The notes beneath the pieces are model-generated. The model was not told the DNA's origin. It saw only the letters and a program-made list of their open reading frames with translations, and did not search any database. A stretch of DNA of 64,000 nt from Solimicrobium silvestre (GTDB taxonomy: Bacteria > Pseudomonadota > Gammaproteobacteria > Burkholderiales > Burkholderiaceae_D): the NCBI RefSeq assembly GCF_002976435.1, contig NZ_PUGF01000002.1, positions 62,001 to 126,000 on the forward strand, in the 5' to 3' direction. The translations under genes and the position numbers were made by a program. Every line of letters begins with the position of its first letter. Position 1 is the first letter of the stretch. Shown here piece by piece: positions 1-7,702 of this stretch.

Positions 1-837
1 ATGGGCGTGGATGGCGGTTATAGCCAGCGTGACGTGCAGGAACTGGCGCGAATTTTAACTGGGGTTGGATTCAGTTTTAAAAATGAAGATCCACCGCGCT
101 TAGGTAAATTTCAGGGCCAATATGTGCATCAGGGTTTGTTTGAATTTAATCCACGTCGTCATGATTATGGTGACAAACAATTCTTAGGCCACACCATTAA
201 AGGGCGCGGTTTGGCTGAGGTAGATGAAGCATTAACATTGCTTTCGCGGCATCCTGCTACGGCACATTTTGTCAGTAAAAAGTTAGCGCTGTTTTTTGTC
301 GGTGAGACACCATCTCCTGCTTTGGTAGATAGCATGGCGAAAACATTTTTAGCGACCGATGGCGACATTAAGGCAGTTTTAAGTACTTTGTTTGCGTCGG
401 CTGAGTTTAATAACTCGCTCGGCAAACAATTCAAAGACCCGCAGCATTATGTTTTTTCTGCCTTGCGTCTGGCCTATGATGACAAGCCGATTTTAAATAC
501 CAATCCTGTCATTTACTGGTTGTCGCGGTTAGGCCAACCACGTTATGGAAAATTAACCCCAGACGGTTACCCATTAACTGCAACGGCCTGGGACAGCCCG
601 GGGCAAATGACGACACGGTTTGAGATTGCTAAAGCGATAGGTAACGGAAGCGCGGGGTTGTTTAAGTCGGACAACGGCAATGAAAGCGCCGGTTTTCCTA
701 AGCTAAGCAATGCGCTGTATTTTAATTATTTGCAATCGACATTAGGCCCAAATACATTGAAGAGTTTGGAGCAGGCGAATAGTCCGCAAGAGTGGAATAC
801 GCTATTACTAGCCGCCCCCGAAATGATGGTTCGATAA
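1..837 (+). CDS. DUF1800 family protein, C-terminal part (cut by window start)
   Basis: This is the C-terminal half of a DUF1800 protein. The DUF1800 signature is seen in 'YSQRDVQELARILTG', 'FNPRRHDYGDKQFLG' and 'HPATAHFVSKKLALFF'. Family members are usually 450-600 residues, so the ATG at base 1 is probably an internal Met and the true start lies outside the window. DUF1800 genes are commonly followed by a DUF1501 gene, as here, and the two are thought to be exported together; no biochemical function is established. The reading frame runs cleanly to a TAA at 835-837. Confidence 0.85.
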   Translation: MGVDGGYSQRDVQELARILTGVGFSFKNEDPPRLGKFQGQYVHQGLFEFNPRRHDYGDKQFLGHTIKGRGLAEVDEALTLLSRHPATAHFVSKKLALFFVGETPSPALVDSMAKTFLATDGDIKAVLSTLFASAEFNNSLGKQFKDPQHYVFSALRLAYDDKPILNTNPVIYWLSRLGQPRYGKLTPDGYPLTATAWDSPGQMTTRFEIAKAIGNGSAGLFKSDNGNESAGFPKLSNALYFNYLQSTLGPNTLKSLEQANSPQEWNTLLLAAPEMMVR

Positions 838-890
838 AAGTAGGGTTGTTCAGAAAAGTTCAGTATTGTAATCACAGCTAAACGCACACT

Positions 891-1010
891 AACGTCATCC
901 TAGCGCAGGCGGGGATCCAGTTCGTTGATTTCAGGTTGTGTCAAATTAGTCATGCTTTGCATGAGGGAGGGGAGGCTGGATCCCCGACTAAAGCATTCGG
1001 GGATGACGTT
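891..1010. repeat. Dispersed inverted-repeat element (GTCATCC...GGATGAC type)
   Basis: The left arm begins AACGTCATCC and continues with the core GCGCAGGCGGGGATCCAG at 904-920. The right arm, CTGGATCCCC at 975-984 followed by GGGGATGACGTT ending at 1010, is its reverse complement in outline. The element is about 120 bp and lies between the DUF1800 and DUF1501 genes. Related copies occur at 28480-28511, 31697-31831 and 62588-62617. It encodes nothing and resembles the REP/MITE-like hairpin repeats of many proteobacteria. Confidence 0.8.
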
Positions 1011-1090
1011 GTTGGAGTTTATTGGTTTAACTGAAAGGGATTACCCACAGGGGTGCCCTACCGCATCACATAAGTTCTATGAGGAAAGTC

Positions 1091-2311
1091 ATGAAACGCC
1101 GACAATTTCTACAAGCCATGGCAGCCAGTTCGTTGCCACTATTAAGCAGCAAACTATTCGCTGCGCCTTCTACTCAACCACGCTTATTATTTGTTTTCTT
1201 GCGTGGTGGCTATGATGCAGCTAGTTTGTTGGTGCCTACTTCGAGCACATTTTATAGCGAGGTTCGTCCCAATATTGGTATCGCTCGTTCTGGCACGGAT
1301 GCCAACGCAGTGATCAGCTTAAATAGCGACTGGGGTTTGCATCCGGCTCTGCGCGATAGTATTTATCCTTTGTACGCCAAAGGGCAGGCGGCTTTCATCC
1401 CCTTTGCCGGAACTGATGATTTAAGCCGCAGTCATTTTGAAACCCAAGACAGCATTGAATTAGGCCAGCCATTGCAGGGTCGGCGTGATTTAAGCAGTGG
1501 CTTTTTAAATCGACTTGCAACGGTATTGAATAAAGACAGCAACAGCGTCGCGACAATGTCGTTTACCGAACAGCTGCCATTGGTCATGCAGGGCAGCATG
1601 CAGATTGCCAATGCCGGGGTTAAAAACGTTGGTAACTCGGCGATAGATGCGCGCCAAAGTCAGTTAATTGCCAACATGTATCAAGGAAAGGCGTTGTCCA
1701 AACAAGTTGATGAAGGCTTTGTGGTGCGGGATCAGGTCAAGCAGCAAATGGATCAGATGCAGGCCGAAGATAAAACCAAAGAAATGACGGATGCCAGTCG
1801 AAACGCCATCAGCACCAAAGGGTTTGGACTAGAAGCGCGCCGCATCGGTAAACTGATGCAACAACAATACGGTTTGGGGTTTGTAGATGTCGGCGGTTGG
1901 GATACGCATGTTAACCAAGGTGGCGCCAATGGCGCGTTAGCCACCAAGTTTAAAGAATTAGGAACGGGATTAGCCGCTTTTGCCGATGAAATGGGTAGCG
2001 CGTGGGATACAACGACGGTTGTTGTCATCAGCGAATTTGGACGTACTTTCCGTGAAAACGGTAACCGTGGAACTGATCATGGTCATGGCACGGTGTATTG
2101 GGTATTAGGCGGTGCGGTGCATGGCGGAAAAATCGTCGGTGAACAATGTGCGGTTGAGCAAAAAACCTTATTTCAGAATCGCGATTTTCCGGTATTGAAT
2201 GAATACCGCAGCACGCTAGGCGGCTTATTTGCACGCATGTACGGTTTATCGCCTAAGCAGCTAGATTATGTTTTTGCTGGTGTAAAAGGAAATGATTTGG
2301 GCTTGGTGTGA
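1091..2311 (+). CDS. DUF1501 family protein with Tat signal
   Basis: The product is a DUF1501 protein (sulfatase/alkaline-phosphatase-like fold) of 406 residues. I chose the ATG at 1091 rather than 1079 because GAGGAAAG at 1081-1088 sits just upstream of it as a ribosome binding site. The N-terminus MKRRQFLQAMAASSLPLL is a twin-arginine signal. Family landmarks include 'FLRGGYDAASLLVP', 'GVGFVDVGGWDTH'-like residues about two-thirds along and the conserved 'EFGRT..ENG..GTDHGHG' block. It follows the DUF1800 gene, its usual partner, but a 250-bp gap with a repeat separates them. The enzymatic role is unknown. Confidence 0.88.
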   Translation: MKRRQFLQAMAASSLPLLSSKLFAAPSTQPRLLFVFLRGGYDAASLLVPTSSTFYSEVRPNIGIARSGTDANAVISLNSDWGLHPALRDSIYPLYAKGQAAFIPFAGTDDLSRSHFETQDSIELGQPLQGRRDLSSGFLNRLATVLNKDSNSVATMSFTEQLPLVMQGSMQIANAGVKNVGNSAIDARQSQLIANMYQGKALSKQVDEGFVVRDQVKQQMDQMQAEDKTKEMTDASRNAISTKGFGLEARRIGKLMQQQYGLGFVDVGGWDTHVNQGGANGALATKFKELGTGLAAFADEMGSAWDTTTVVVISEFGRTFRENGNRGTDHGHGTVYWVLGGAVHGGKIVGEQCAVEQKTLFQNRDFPVLNEYRSTLGGLFARMYGLSPKQLDYVFAGVKGNDLGLV

Positions 2312-2363
2312 TGGTAAGTGATAAAGCTTGTTGAGTAAAAAAACAAATTAAATAATTGAAAAT

Positions 2364-2393
2364 AAAACAGGCCGCAATAGCGGCCTGTTTTTT
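2364..2393 (+). terminator. Rho-independent terminator
   Basis: A 12-bp stem (AAAACAGGCCGC paired with GCGGCCTGTTTT), AATA loop and a run of T residues lie just past the DUF1501 stop. The T/A symmetry lets it also serve the convergent minus-strand gene that ends at 2439. Confidence 0.9.
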
Positions 2394-2438
2394 AATTTTG
2401 GCGCTTGAACAGCAATAACTTGCTGCGTTCCTGCTCAT

Positions 2439-2621
2439 TTAGGCGGTGGTATTTACCTTGGTACCAACATTGCCGGAAGTCGCAGTGGGCGGCACCGGCG
2501 TAGTGACCTTGTTGGTATTTTGAGTATTACTCTGAGGGGCTTTATTTTGAACCTGCTTAGGAGGAGGCGTAACCGGTGTGGTGTGCGCGGTCTTCGTTAC
2601 ATTGCTGATTGCGGATGTCAT
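2439..2621 (-). CDS. Small Thr/Pro/Asn-rich protein of unknown function
   Basis: This 60-residue ORF is made almost wholly of Thr, Pro, Asn, Gln, Val and Ala, with PPPK and VPP stretches, so it is expected to be disordered. It has no signal peptide and no recognised domain. A good ribosome binding site, AGGAGA, is placed about 7 nt before the ATG, and a terminator follows the gene, which is why I believe it is real despite its low complexity. It is convergent with the DUF1501 gene. Confidence 0.55.
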   Translation of the reverse strand: MTSAISNVTKTAHTTPVTPPPKQVQNKAPQSNTQNTNKVTTPVPPTATSGNVGTKVNTTA

Positions 2622-2700
2622 AATTTTCTCCTATACCATCGGGCTTCAGCATTGTTAACGGCAGGTTTTAAAAAAACTTTATGCTGATCAATTCACAAGA

Positions 2701-2994
2701 TTACTTCGGTTTGACCATCCATGCGATGCAAAAGCCATTTGGCGAGATTTCGGTATCGCCAGGAAATAGCTTACATCCTCCAAGATCCTTGGCTGATTTT
2801 CCAGGTACGAACTGGGCGCATCCGCTACATGACTTATCGCCGTTTGGCTTGTCCTGGTACTTCATTGCAGTGCGCATTCCGGTATTGGTCGCCGCACTAG
2901 CTTTGCCAGACAAAAACAGCAACGGTAATGCTGATAGCGCCAAACTTCCCAGCTTGATGAATTGACGGCGTGACGACATGTTTTTCTTTTGCAT
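2701..2994 (-). CDS. High-potential iron-sulfur protein (HiPIP)
   Basis: HiPIPs are periplasmic one-electron carriers holding a single [4Fe-4S] cluster. The 97-residue precursor has a twin-arginine signal (SRRQFIK, then a hydrophobic stretch ending ASA). The mature part carries the four cluster cysteines in the family pattern: C-S-G-C, then GGCKLFPG, then NGFCIAW. The C-terminal Trp near the last Cys is typical. A GGGG sequence precedes the first ATG (2994); a second Met five codons on is possible. The gene stands alone, so its redox partner is not evident here. Confidence 0.93.
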   Translation of the reverse strand: MQKKNMSSRRQFIKLGSLALSALPLLFLSGKASAATNTGMRTAMKYQDKPNGDKSCSGCAQFVPGKSAKDLGGCKLFPGDTEISPNGFCIAWMVKPK

Positions 2995-3188
2995 AATAAT
3001 CCCCAGTAAATAATAAAAAATTAACTCAACAAATACGCTAGCGATTGATTTTTCCGGTTCATTCTTCTATCAATGCCGATTCTACTTAAAGTTTCGAACT
3101 GTTAACTTGTTCTATCGCAAGCTTACAGAGGACATCCGTAAAATGAAAGTGGGTTTTGCGATAAATTTACTGTTATTTTATGCGGTGG

Positions 3189-3557
3189 TTAAGTGTGTGG
3201 CTCTGCAATGAGGCTTTCGGCTGGGATGCCAAGCCCTGCGTGCAAGCGTCGGATCATCGGCAGTGTGAGGATGCGTTTTCGCGCCATGATTTCATACACC
3301 CGGTTGAGTTGCCCAATCATGGGCACCAAATCCTTAACGGTGAGTCCAGCTTGCTCTATGCGGAATTCAATCGCATCGATGGGGTCGGGCGGGGCGATCG
3401 GATAGTGCTTTGCTTCGTAGGATTCGATCACCATGAGTAGTAATTCGAAACGGTCGCCATCAACAGAACCTGGTTCTGGTTGCGCATTAAAAAATTTAGA
3501 AGCCTCGCGTAATGCTGACTGGTATTGATCTTCGGTGTGGATTGGTTTGATATCCAT
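3189..3557 (-). CDS. HigA-like antitoxin / HTH protein
   Basis: The 122-residue protein resembles the HigA branch of helix-turn-helix antitoxins. It has an acidic N-terminal part (FELLLMVIESYEAKHYPI) followed by an HTH: 'AIEFRIEQAGLTVKDLVPMIGQLNRVYEIMARKRILTLPMIRRLHAGLGIPAESLI'. HigA normally represses its own operon and neutralises the HigB mRNA interferase encoded just upstream. Here the toxin is only a 3' stub (3563-3682), so the antitoxin is orphaned. It may survive as a stand-alone regulator or as protection against related toxins. Confidence 0.82.
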   Translation of the reverse strand: MDIKPIHTEDQYQSALREASKFFNAQPEPGSVDGDRFELLLMVIESYEAKHYPIAPPDPIDAIEFRIEQAGLTVKDLVPMIGQLNRVYEIMARKRILTLPMIRRLHAGLGIPAESLIAEPHT

Positions 3558-3562
3558 TGTAA

Positions 3563-3682
3563 TTACTCCAGTTCGACAGTGGTCGCGTTAATTTTGTCAT
3601 AGTCGGGTGTATCAATGCATTTGATGTACAGCCCTTTAATCACTTCATCATATCGCGCCTTAACTGTAGTCCCGTATTGGGA
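3563..3682 (-). pseudogene. Remnant of HigB-type toxin (C-terminal end only)
   Basis: Directly upstream of the HigA-like gene, a minus-strand frame ends 'LYIKCIDTPDYDKINATTV..' before a TAA at 3563-3565. This matches the C-terminal end of HigB toxins (consensus VYIRFIGTHAEYDKIDATTI). The matching section is about 30-40 codons, and no start codon or N-terminal half precedes it. The neighbouring chemoreceptor gene ends at 3703, which leaves no room for a full toxin. Toxin-then-antitoxin order, with 5 bp between them, is preserved. Confidence 0.65.
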
Positions 3683-3702
3683 CTGGTGTAATAGGCGCTG
3701 TC

Positions 3703-5256
3703 TTACCGCCCAGCCTCCAGCTTGAACACGCTCACGACTTCGGATAATTTTTTCGATTGATCTTGCATACTCTGCGCGGCAGCAGCGGCTTCTTCCACTA
3801 GCGCTGCGTTCTGCTGCGTCACATTATCCATTTGAATAATCGCTTGATTAATTTGTTCGATACCAGCGCTTTGCTCGTTCCCGGCGGAGGTGATTTCGTT
3901 GATGATGTCGGTCACGCGCTTGACGCTGGCAACCACCTCGTTCATGGTTGTACCGGCCTGATCCACCAGTTTGGCGCCGATGTCGACTTTTTCCACCGAG
4001 TCGCCAATCAGCGTCTTGATTTCTTTAGCTGCTGCCGCAGAACGTTGCGCCAGATTGCGCACTTCCGACGCCACCACCGCAAAGCCGCGGCCTTGCTCTC
4101 CAGCGCGGGCGGCTTCCACTGCGGCATTCAATGCCAGGATATTGGTTTGGAAAGCGATGCCATCGATGACGGAAATGATGTCGACAATTTTTTTGGATGA
4201 TTCATTAATCGAGCCCATGGTGTCGACCACTTTCATGACGACCGCGCCGCCGCGAACGGCCACCTCGGACGCAGAATAGGCGAGTTGCTTGGCCTGGTTG
4301 GCATTGTCGGCATTTTGTTTGACGGTACTGGTCAACTCTTCCATTGAAGAGGCGGTTTCTTCTAATGCACTGGCCTGCGCCTCGGTGCGTGAGGATAAAT
4401 CAAGGTTGCCGGAAGCAATCTGACTCGATGCAGTAACGATGGTATCGGTGCCGATGCGTACTTCACCGACGATGCTGACCAGATTTGCATTCATCTCCTT
4501 CAGCGCTTGTAGCAACTGACCGATTTCGTCGTTTGAATTAACCTCGAAGCGGCTGCGTAAATCGCCGGCGGCGACTGTTTTGGCAATATTCAGAGCTGCA
4601 ATTAGTGGTGTGGAGATGGAGCGGGTGATTACAAAGGCGCCAGCAATACCTAATAATGTTGCCGCTATGCCCAAGCAGGTCATCAATATTGTCGCGGAAC
4701 CGATGTCATGCTTTACTTCTTCACCGCCAGTAATAGCGGCTTTTTTCTGTATATCGCTTAGGGCAGCGATGAGATCTTGAAATGTATCCAAATTAGGTAA
4801 CGTTTCCGTGTTCATCAAGTGGATTGCTTCCTCTTTCTTGCCTTCATCAATTAATTTTCCGACCTTACTGAATGAACTCACATAGTTGCTGCGCGCCTCC
4901 TTGATTTTAACCAGTAGAATTTTTCCTTCTGGAATATAGATCAGTTTTTCCAACGCATTCAGGGCATCGCCAACCGTTTTTTTATTCGCTTCAATATGTG
5001 TATGAATGCTGTCAATTTGTGTTTTGTCGGTGGCGATTAACAATTCCAGCGTGCGGCGGGCATTGTCGCGTGCTGTCACATTGACGATGTTGGCGTTTTC
5101 CGCTTTGGCCCAGTCTTTTTCAATAATTCTGTCGATGGTTGTGCCAATATCGGAAAATCGACTGAGCGCAATCACAATGATAATAACCATCATCAACAGC
5201 ACTACTCCAAAGCCAACATTTAGCCGAGTGCTGACCTTCATCGTTACGTTACCCAT
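3703..5256 (-). CDS. Methyl-accepting chemotaxis protein
   Basis: A membrane chemoreceptor of 517 residues that would signal to CheA/CheW. It has an N-terminal membrane segment (about residues 12-34), a four-helix-bundle type periplasmic domain, a second membrane segment (about 185-210), a HAMP domain and the long cytoplasmic signalling coiled coil. The highly conserved hairpin '[33 protein letters not shown]' region is intact. I chose the start at 5256 because AAGGAG lies 6 nt before it; an in-frame ATG 93 nt further upstream has no comparable site. No CheR-binding pentapeptide ends the protein. The ligand is unknown. Confidence 0.92.
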   Translation of the reverse strand: MGNVTMKVSTRLNVGFGVVLLMMVIIIVIALSRFSDIGTTIDRIIEKDWAKAENANIVNVTARDNARRTLELLIATDKTQIDSIHTHIEANKKTVGDALNALEKLIYIPEGKILLVKIKEARSNYVSSFSKVGKLIDEGKKEEAIHLMNTETLPNLDTFQDLIAALSDIQKKAAITGGEEVKHDIGSATILMTCLGIAATLLGIAGAFVITRSISTPLIAALNIAKTVAAGDLRSRFEVNSNDEIGQLLQALKEMNANLVSIVGEVRIGTDTIVTASSQIASGNLDLSSRTEAQASALEETASSMEELTSTVKQNADNANQAKQLAYSASEVAVRGGAVVMKVVDTMGSINESSKKIVDIISVIDGIAFQTNILALNAAVEAARAGEQGRGFAVVASEVRNLAQRSAAAAKEIKTLIGDSVEKVDIGAKLVDQAGTTMNEVVASVKRVTDIINEITSAGNEQSAGIEQINQAIIQMDNVTQQNAALVEEAAAAAQSMQDQSKKLSEVVSVFKLEAGR

Positions 5257-5523
5257 TGCATTCTCCTTCATTAATATTGCTTGTATCGCGACGATGCCCA
5301 ACTTGTTTCGATGAAAATGTTTTCTCAAGGCAACAACTGACTGCGCCACTTGCTGGTTTGTATAAGGTAAATCTGTGTTTGTGCGAGCTGGTGATGTTGG
5401 GATTTTTTTAACATCAATAGGGGATGGGGCTGCTTTCCAGATTCAATTCTAGGACAAATTGATTTTTATGCTGATGTATTTGCACTGCCGTGCTTGTGGT
5501 AAAAAGCTAAACTTTGTGAAAGA

Positions 5524-5934
5524 TTATTCCTCGGAATTAGCTTCAGAAGTACCGGCAAGACCGTCGGCCAGGCTGATCCAGCTTAGCTTGCTTTCCATGT
5601 GGATGTGTTTTTCTGGCGGCAGGGATTCGGGGTTGTCGAGACTGCAAATAGTGAGGTCGATCTCATCAGGAGTATCGACGTGTTGAAAGCTTAATTGCGT
5701 TCCGCAGTCAGGGCAGAAACAGCGCAGCCCCTGTTCGGTTGACTTGAACTGGGTCGGCGTTCCTTGGGTAAACTGAAATGCCGTGCGCGGCACCGTGAAC
5801 CAGCTGACGAAGGGAGCGCCGCTAGTTCGACGGCAAATTGAGCAGTGACAGTTAACTAGGTGAGAGGCGCTACCTTCCGCCTGATAACGAACTAAGCCAC
5901 AGTAACAGCCGCCGGTTAGCATTTGGCGCTCCAT
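5524..5934 (-). CDS. GFA/CENP-V domain zinc-binding protein
   Basis: A 136-residue protein of the glutathione-dependent formaldehyde-activating (GFA) fold. Putative zinc ligands are seen as C-Y-C near the N-terminus, C-H-C-S-I-C around residues 29-34 and C-P-D-C in the second half. Many GFA-family proteins are not shown to act on formaldehyde, so I give only the family. The start may be the second ATG (5922), which has GGAG 6 nt upstream. It lies 12 bp after the next upstream gene on the same strand and may be cotranscribed with it. Confidence 0.85.
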   Translation of the reverse strand: MERQMLTGGCYCGLVRYQAEGSASHLVNCHCSICRRTSGAPFVSWFTVPRTAFQFTQGTPTQFKSTEQGLRCFCPDCGTQLSFQHVDTPDEIDLTICSLDNPESLPPEKHIHMESKLSWISLADGLAGTSEANSEE

Positions 5935-5946
5935 TCTTTGTTGAAA

Positions 5947-6588
5947 TTACAGACTATAGTTAATTCGCATCTGGTCGATCAAGCGGTGGCGGGAGCTGCG
6001 CAGCACTTCGTGTGGTGCGAAACTGCTGCTGGCCTCATCTAGCAGATTAACGGCAACCGTTAAACGCGCACGTTCAGTTTGAGACAGAATTGGATTAGCC
6101 CGCAGTTCGGTGATTTGATTAATGATCATGATCGCTAATTCCTTTGCCGCGATGTCTTCCGGCAGCCCGGATTTCGTACACAAGCCATAGATGCCAGCCA
6201 AAAAGTGCGTCCACTCGCTGGTGATATGCGCATCGAGACCGGCGTTGAGTTTTTCGTTGTGTGTTCTCAGATCAAGGGCGGCATACAGTTGCCGCAGCCG
6301 TGCTTTGTAGCGATCCGAAAAAAGGCGAAACGCATCGGCACTTGAAGTAAGGGGGCGAATTTCGGCTATCCAGCCAGCGTAGCTTTTCGCGTAATAGTCC
6401 AGATTGGCCTGTTCTTGATGTAGTCCAAAAAAGGAATTACATGACAGGTCGAGTTTCAGGGAGTAAGAAGGGCGTGGCATTAAACCCTTCAGTTGCAGAG
6501 TTTCCAGTTCGCTCAAGTCAATTTCACTGGCCACCAGTAATTGCTGTTGGGTGAAAAATTCGTTATTTAAATAGTGAATCAGTTCCAT
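5947..6588 (-). CDS. Hypothetical protein, DUF6058-like
   Basis: The 213-residue soluble protein starts 'MELIHYLNNEFFTQQQLLVASEIDLSEL' and contains 'GLMPRPSYSLKLDL', a pattern I associate with DUF6058 proteins. It is largely helical by composition and has no signal peptide. The stop lies 12 bp before the GFA-domain gene. I recognise no catalytic motif and propose no function. Confidence 0.6.
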   Translation of the reverse strand: MELIHYLNNEFFTQQQLLVASEIDLSELETLQLKGLMPRPSYSLKLDLSCNSFFGLHQEQANLDYYAKSYAGWIAEIRPLTSSADAFRLFSDRYKARLRQLYAALDLRTHNEKLNAGLDAHITSEWTHFLAGIYGLCTKSGLPEDIAAKELAIMIINQITELRANPILSQTERARLTVAVNLLDEASSSFAPHEVLRSSRHRLIDQMRINYSL

Positions 6589-6681
6589 CTGGCACTTTCA
6601 GTTGTTCATTGCGCATTTGCGTAAAAAACACGATTAGTAATCATCAATTTCGGCACGTTTTTCATCGGACAATGAAGAAAT

Positions 6682-6885
6682 TTAATTTTCAACTAATACT
6701 TCATTTAAAACTATAGAGGAGCAAATGCTGCATTTTCCTTCAACAATTATTTTTCCATTTTCTTCATATTCGATTGGATCTTTTAGTCCAAAATCAGCCG
6801 CATTACATTTGTCACACCACGTATTTTTCATCATCCAAATTTGTTCGTTCTCTGAACGATTGCAAAAATTTCGATTATTTCTCAT
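6682..6885 (-). CDS. Small putative zinc-ribbon protein
   Basis: A 67-residue protein with two Cys pairs, C-D-K-C and C-S-I-C, about 28 residues apart, as in small zinc ribbons. The alternative Met at 'MMKNTWCDKC' would give a tighter 50-residue ribbon. No family is recognised. It stands between two spacers on the same strand as its neighbours and is locally AT-rich. Confidence 0.5.
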   Translation of the reverse strand: MRNNRNFCNRSENEQIWMMKNTWCDKCNAADFGLKDPIEYEENGKIIVEGKCSICSSIVLNEVLVEN

Positions 6886-6995
6886 TCAAGTTTCCTAACA
6901 AAACAATTGGAATTAATAATGGAAAACCGCATTTGGCCATGTCTCGCCAGTAACAAAATAGATTGACCAACAGCTCACTTCAGTATCGCAGCCAT

Positions 6996-7292
6996 TCATC
7001 TGTGCTTCGAACTATCATCAACCTGCACATAACGCCGCTCGCCTGTTTTAGTCTGATAAAGCACTCGCGTCAGTTTGCCGGTTTCCGGGTCTATAAATTG
7101 TTCGTCGGTTTCCTGCCAGTCGTCATGGCCGGAATCTATCGGTTGATAACGCCAACGCTCAAACAGCACGGAGGCTAGCAGTATCACGCCCCAAATCAGT
7201 ATTGGCAATGCGCCTGAACGACCTGAAAGGACGCAAAAAAATCCGATAGATGTCATCAATAGCGCAATGATTAACAGTGCTTTGCGTAGCAT
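6996..7292 (-). CDS. Small membrane protein of unknown function
   Basis: The 98-residue protein has two predicted membrane helices (about residues 5-23 and 29-44) followed by a charged tail, 'HDDWQETDEQFIDPETGKLTRVLYQTKTGERRYV', likely cytoplasmic. The start codon lies one base beyond the stop of the YbjQ-like gene, so the two are almost certainly cotranscribed and translationally linked. No function is recognised. Confidence 0.75.
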   Translation of the reverse strand: MLRKALLIIALLMTSIGFFCVLSGRSGALPILIWGVILLASVLFERWRYQPIDSGHDDWQETDEQFIDPETGKLTRVLYQTKTGERRYVQVDDSSKHR

Positions 7293-7293
7293 G

Positions 7294-7620
7294 TTAAGTG
7301 CTCAGTTTTTCAACCACAACGACGGTACCGTAAGCCACGATTTCGCTCATGGTCTGGCCGATTTCAGATGAATCAAAGCGCATCATAACGACCGCGTTAC
7401 CGCCCATTTGTTTGGCATTTTTTACCATGCGGTCTATTGCATGGCGGCGCGCTTCTTCGAGTAGCGAAGTGTATTCCGTGATCTCACCGCCAAAAATGGA
7501 ACGTAGCCCGGCCATAAGATTTCCAGCCAGGCCGCGGCTTCGCACCACCACGCCGAAGACTTGTCCTTTGGCTTCCAATACACGGTATCCGGCAATATTT
7601 TCAGTGGTAGTTATTAACAT
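7294..7620 (-). CDS. YbjQ/UPF0145 family protein
   Basis: The 108-residue protein fits the YbjQ (DUF74, UPF0145) family: 'GYRVLEAKGQVFGVVVRSRGLAGNLMAGLRSIFGGEITEYTSLLEEAR' followed by 'AKQMGGNAVVMMRFDSSEI'. Members form pentameric rings and are often called heavy-metal binding, though their role is unproven. It is the first gene of a two-gene unit with the small membrane protein. Confidence 0.9.
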   Translation of the reverse strand: MLITTTENIAGYRVLEAKGQVFGVVVRSRGLAGNLMAGLRSIFGGEITEYTSLLEEARRHAIDRMVKNAKQMGGNAVVMMRFDSSEIGQTMSEIVAYGTVVVVEKLST

Positions 7621-7653
7621 GATGTGCCTTATTTAAATGGAATTTTAAATTTG

Positions 7654-7687
7654 AAAACAGGGTGGACACGGTTTTGTTCCCACCCTG
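7654..7687 (-). terminator. Terminator of the M13 peptidase gene
   Basis: Read on the minus strand, CAGGGTGG and CCACCCTG pair across a 14-nt loop and are followed by TTTTC and further AT-rich sequence. It lies 16 bp beyond the stop of the peptidase gene. Confidence 0.8.
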
Positions 7688-7702
7688 AATACTATTAACT
7701 CA

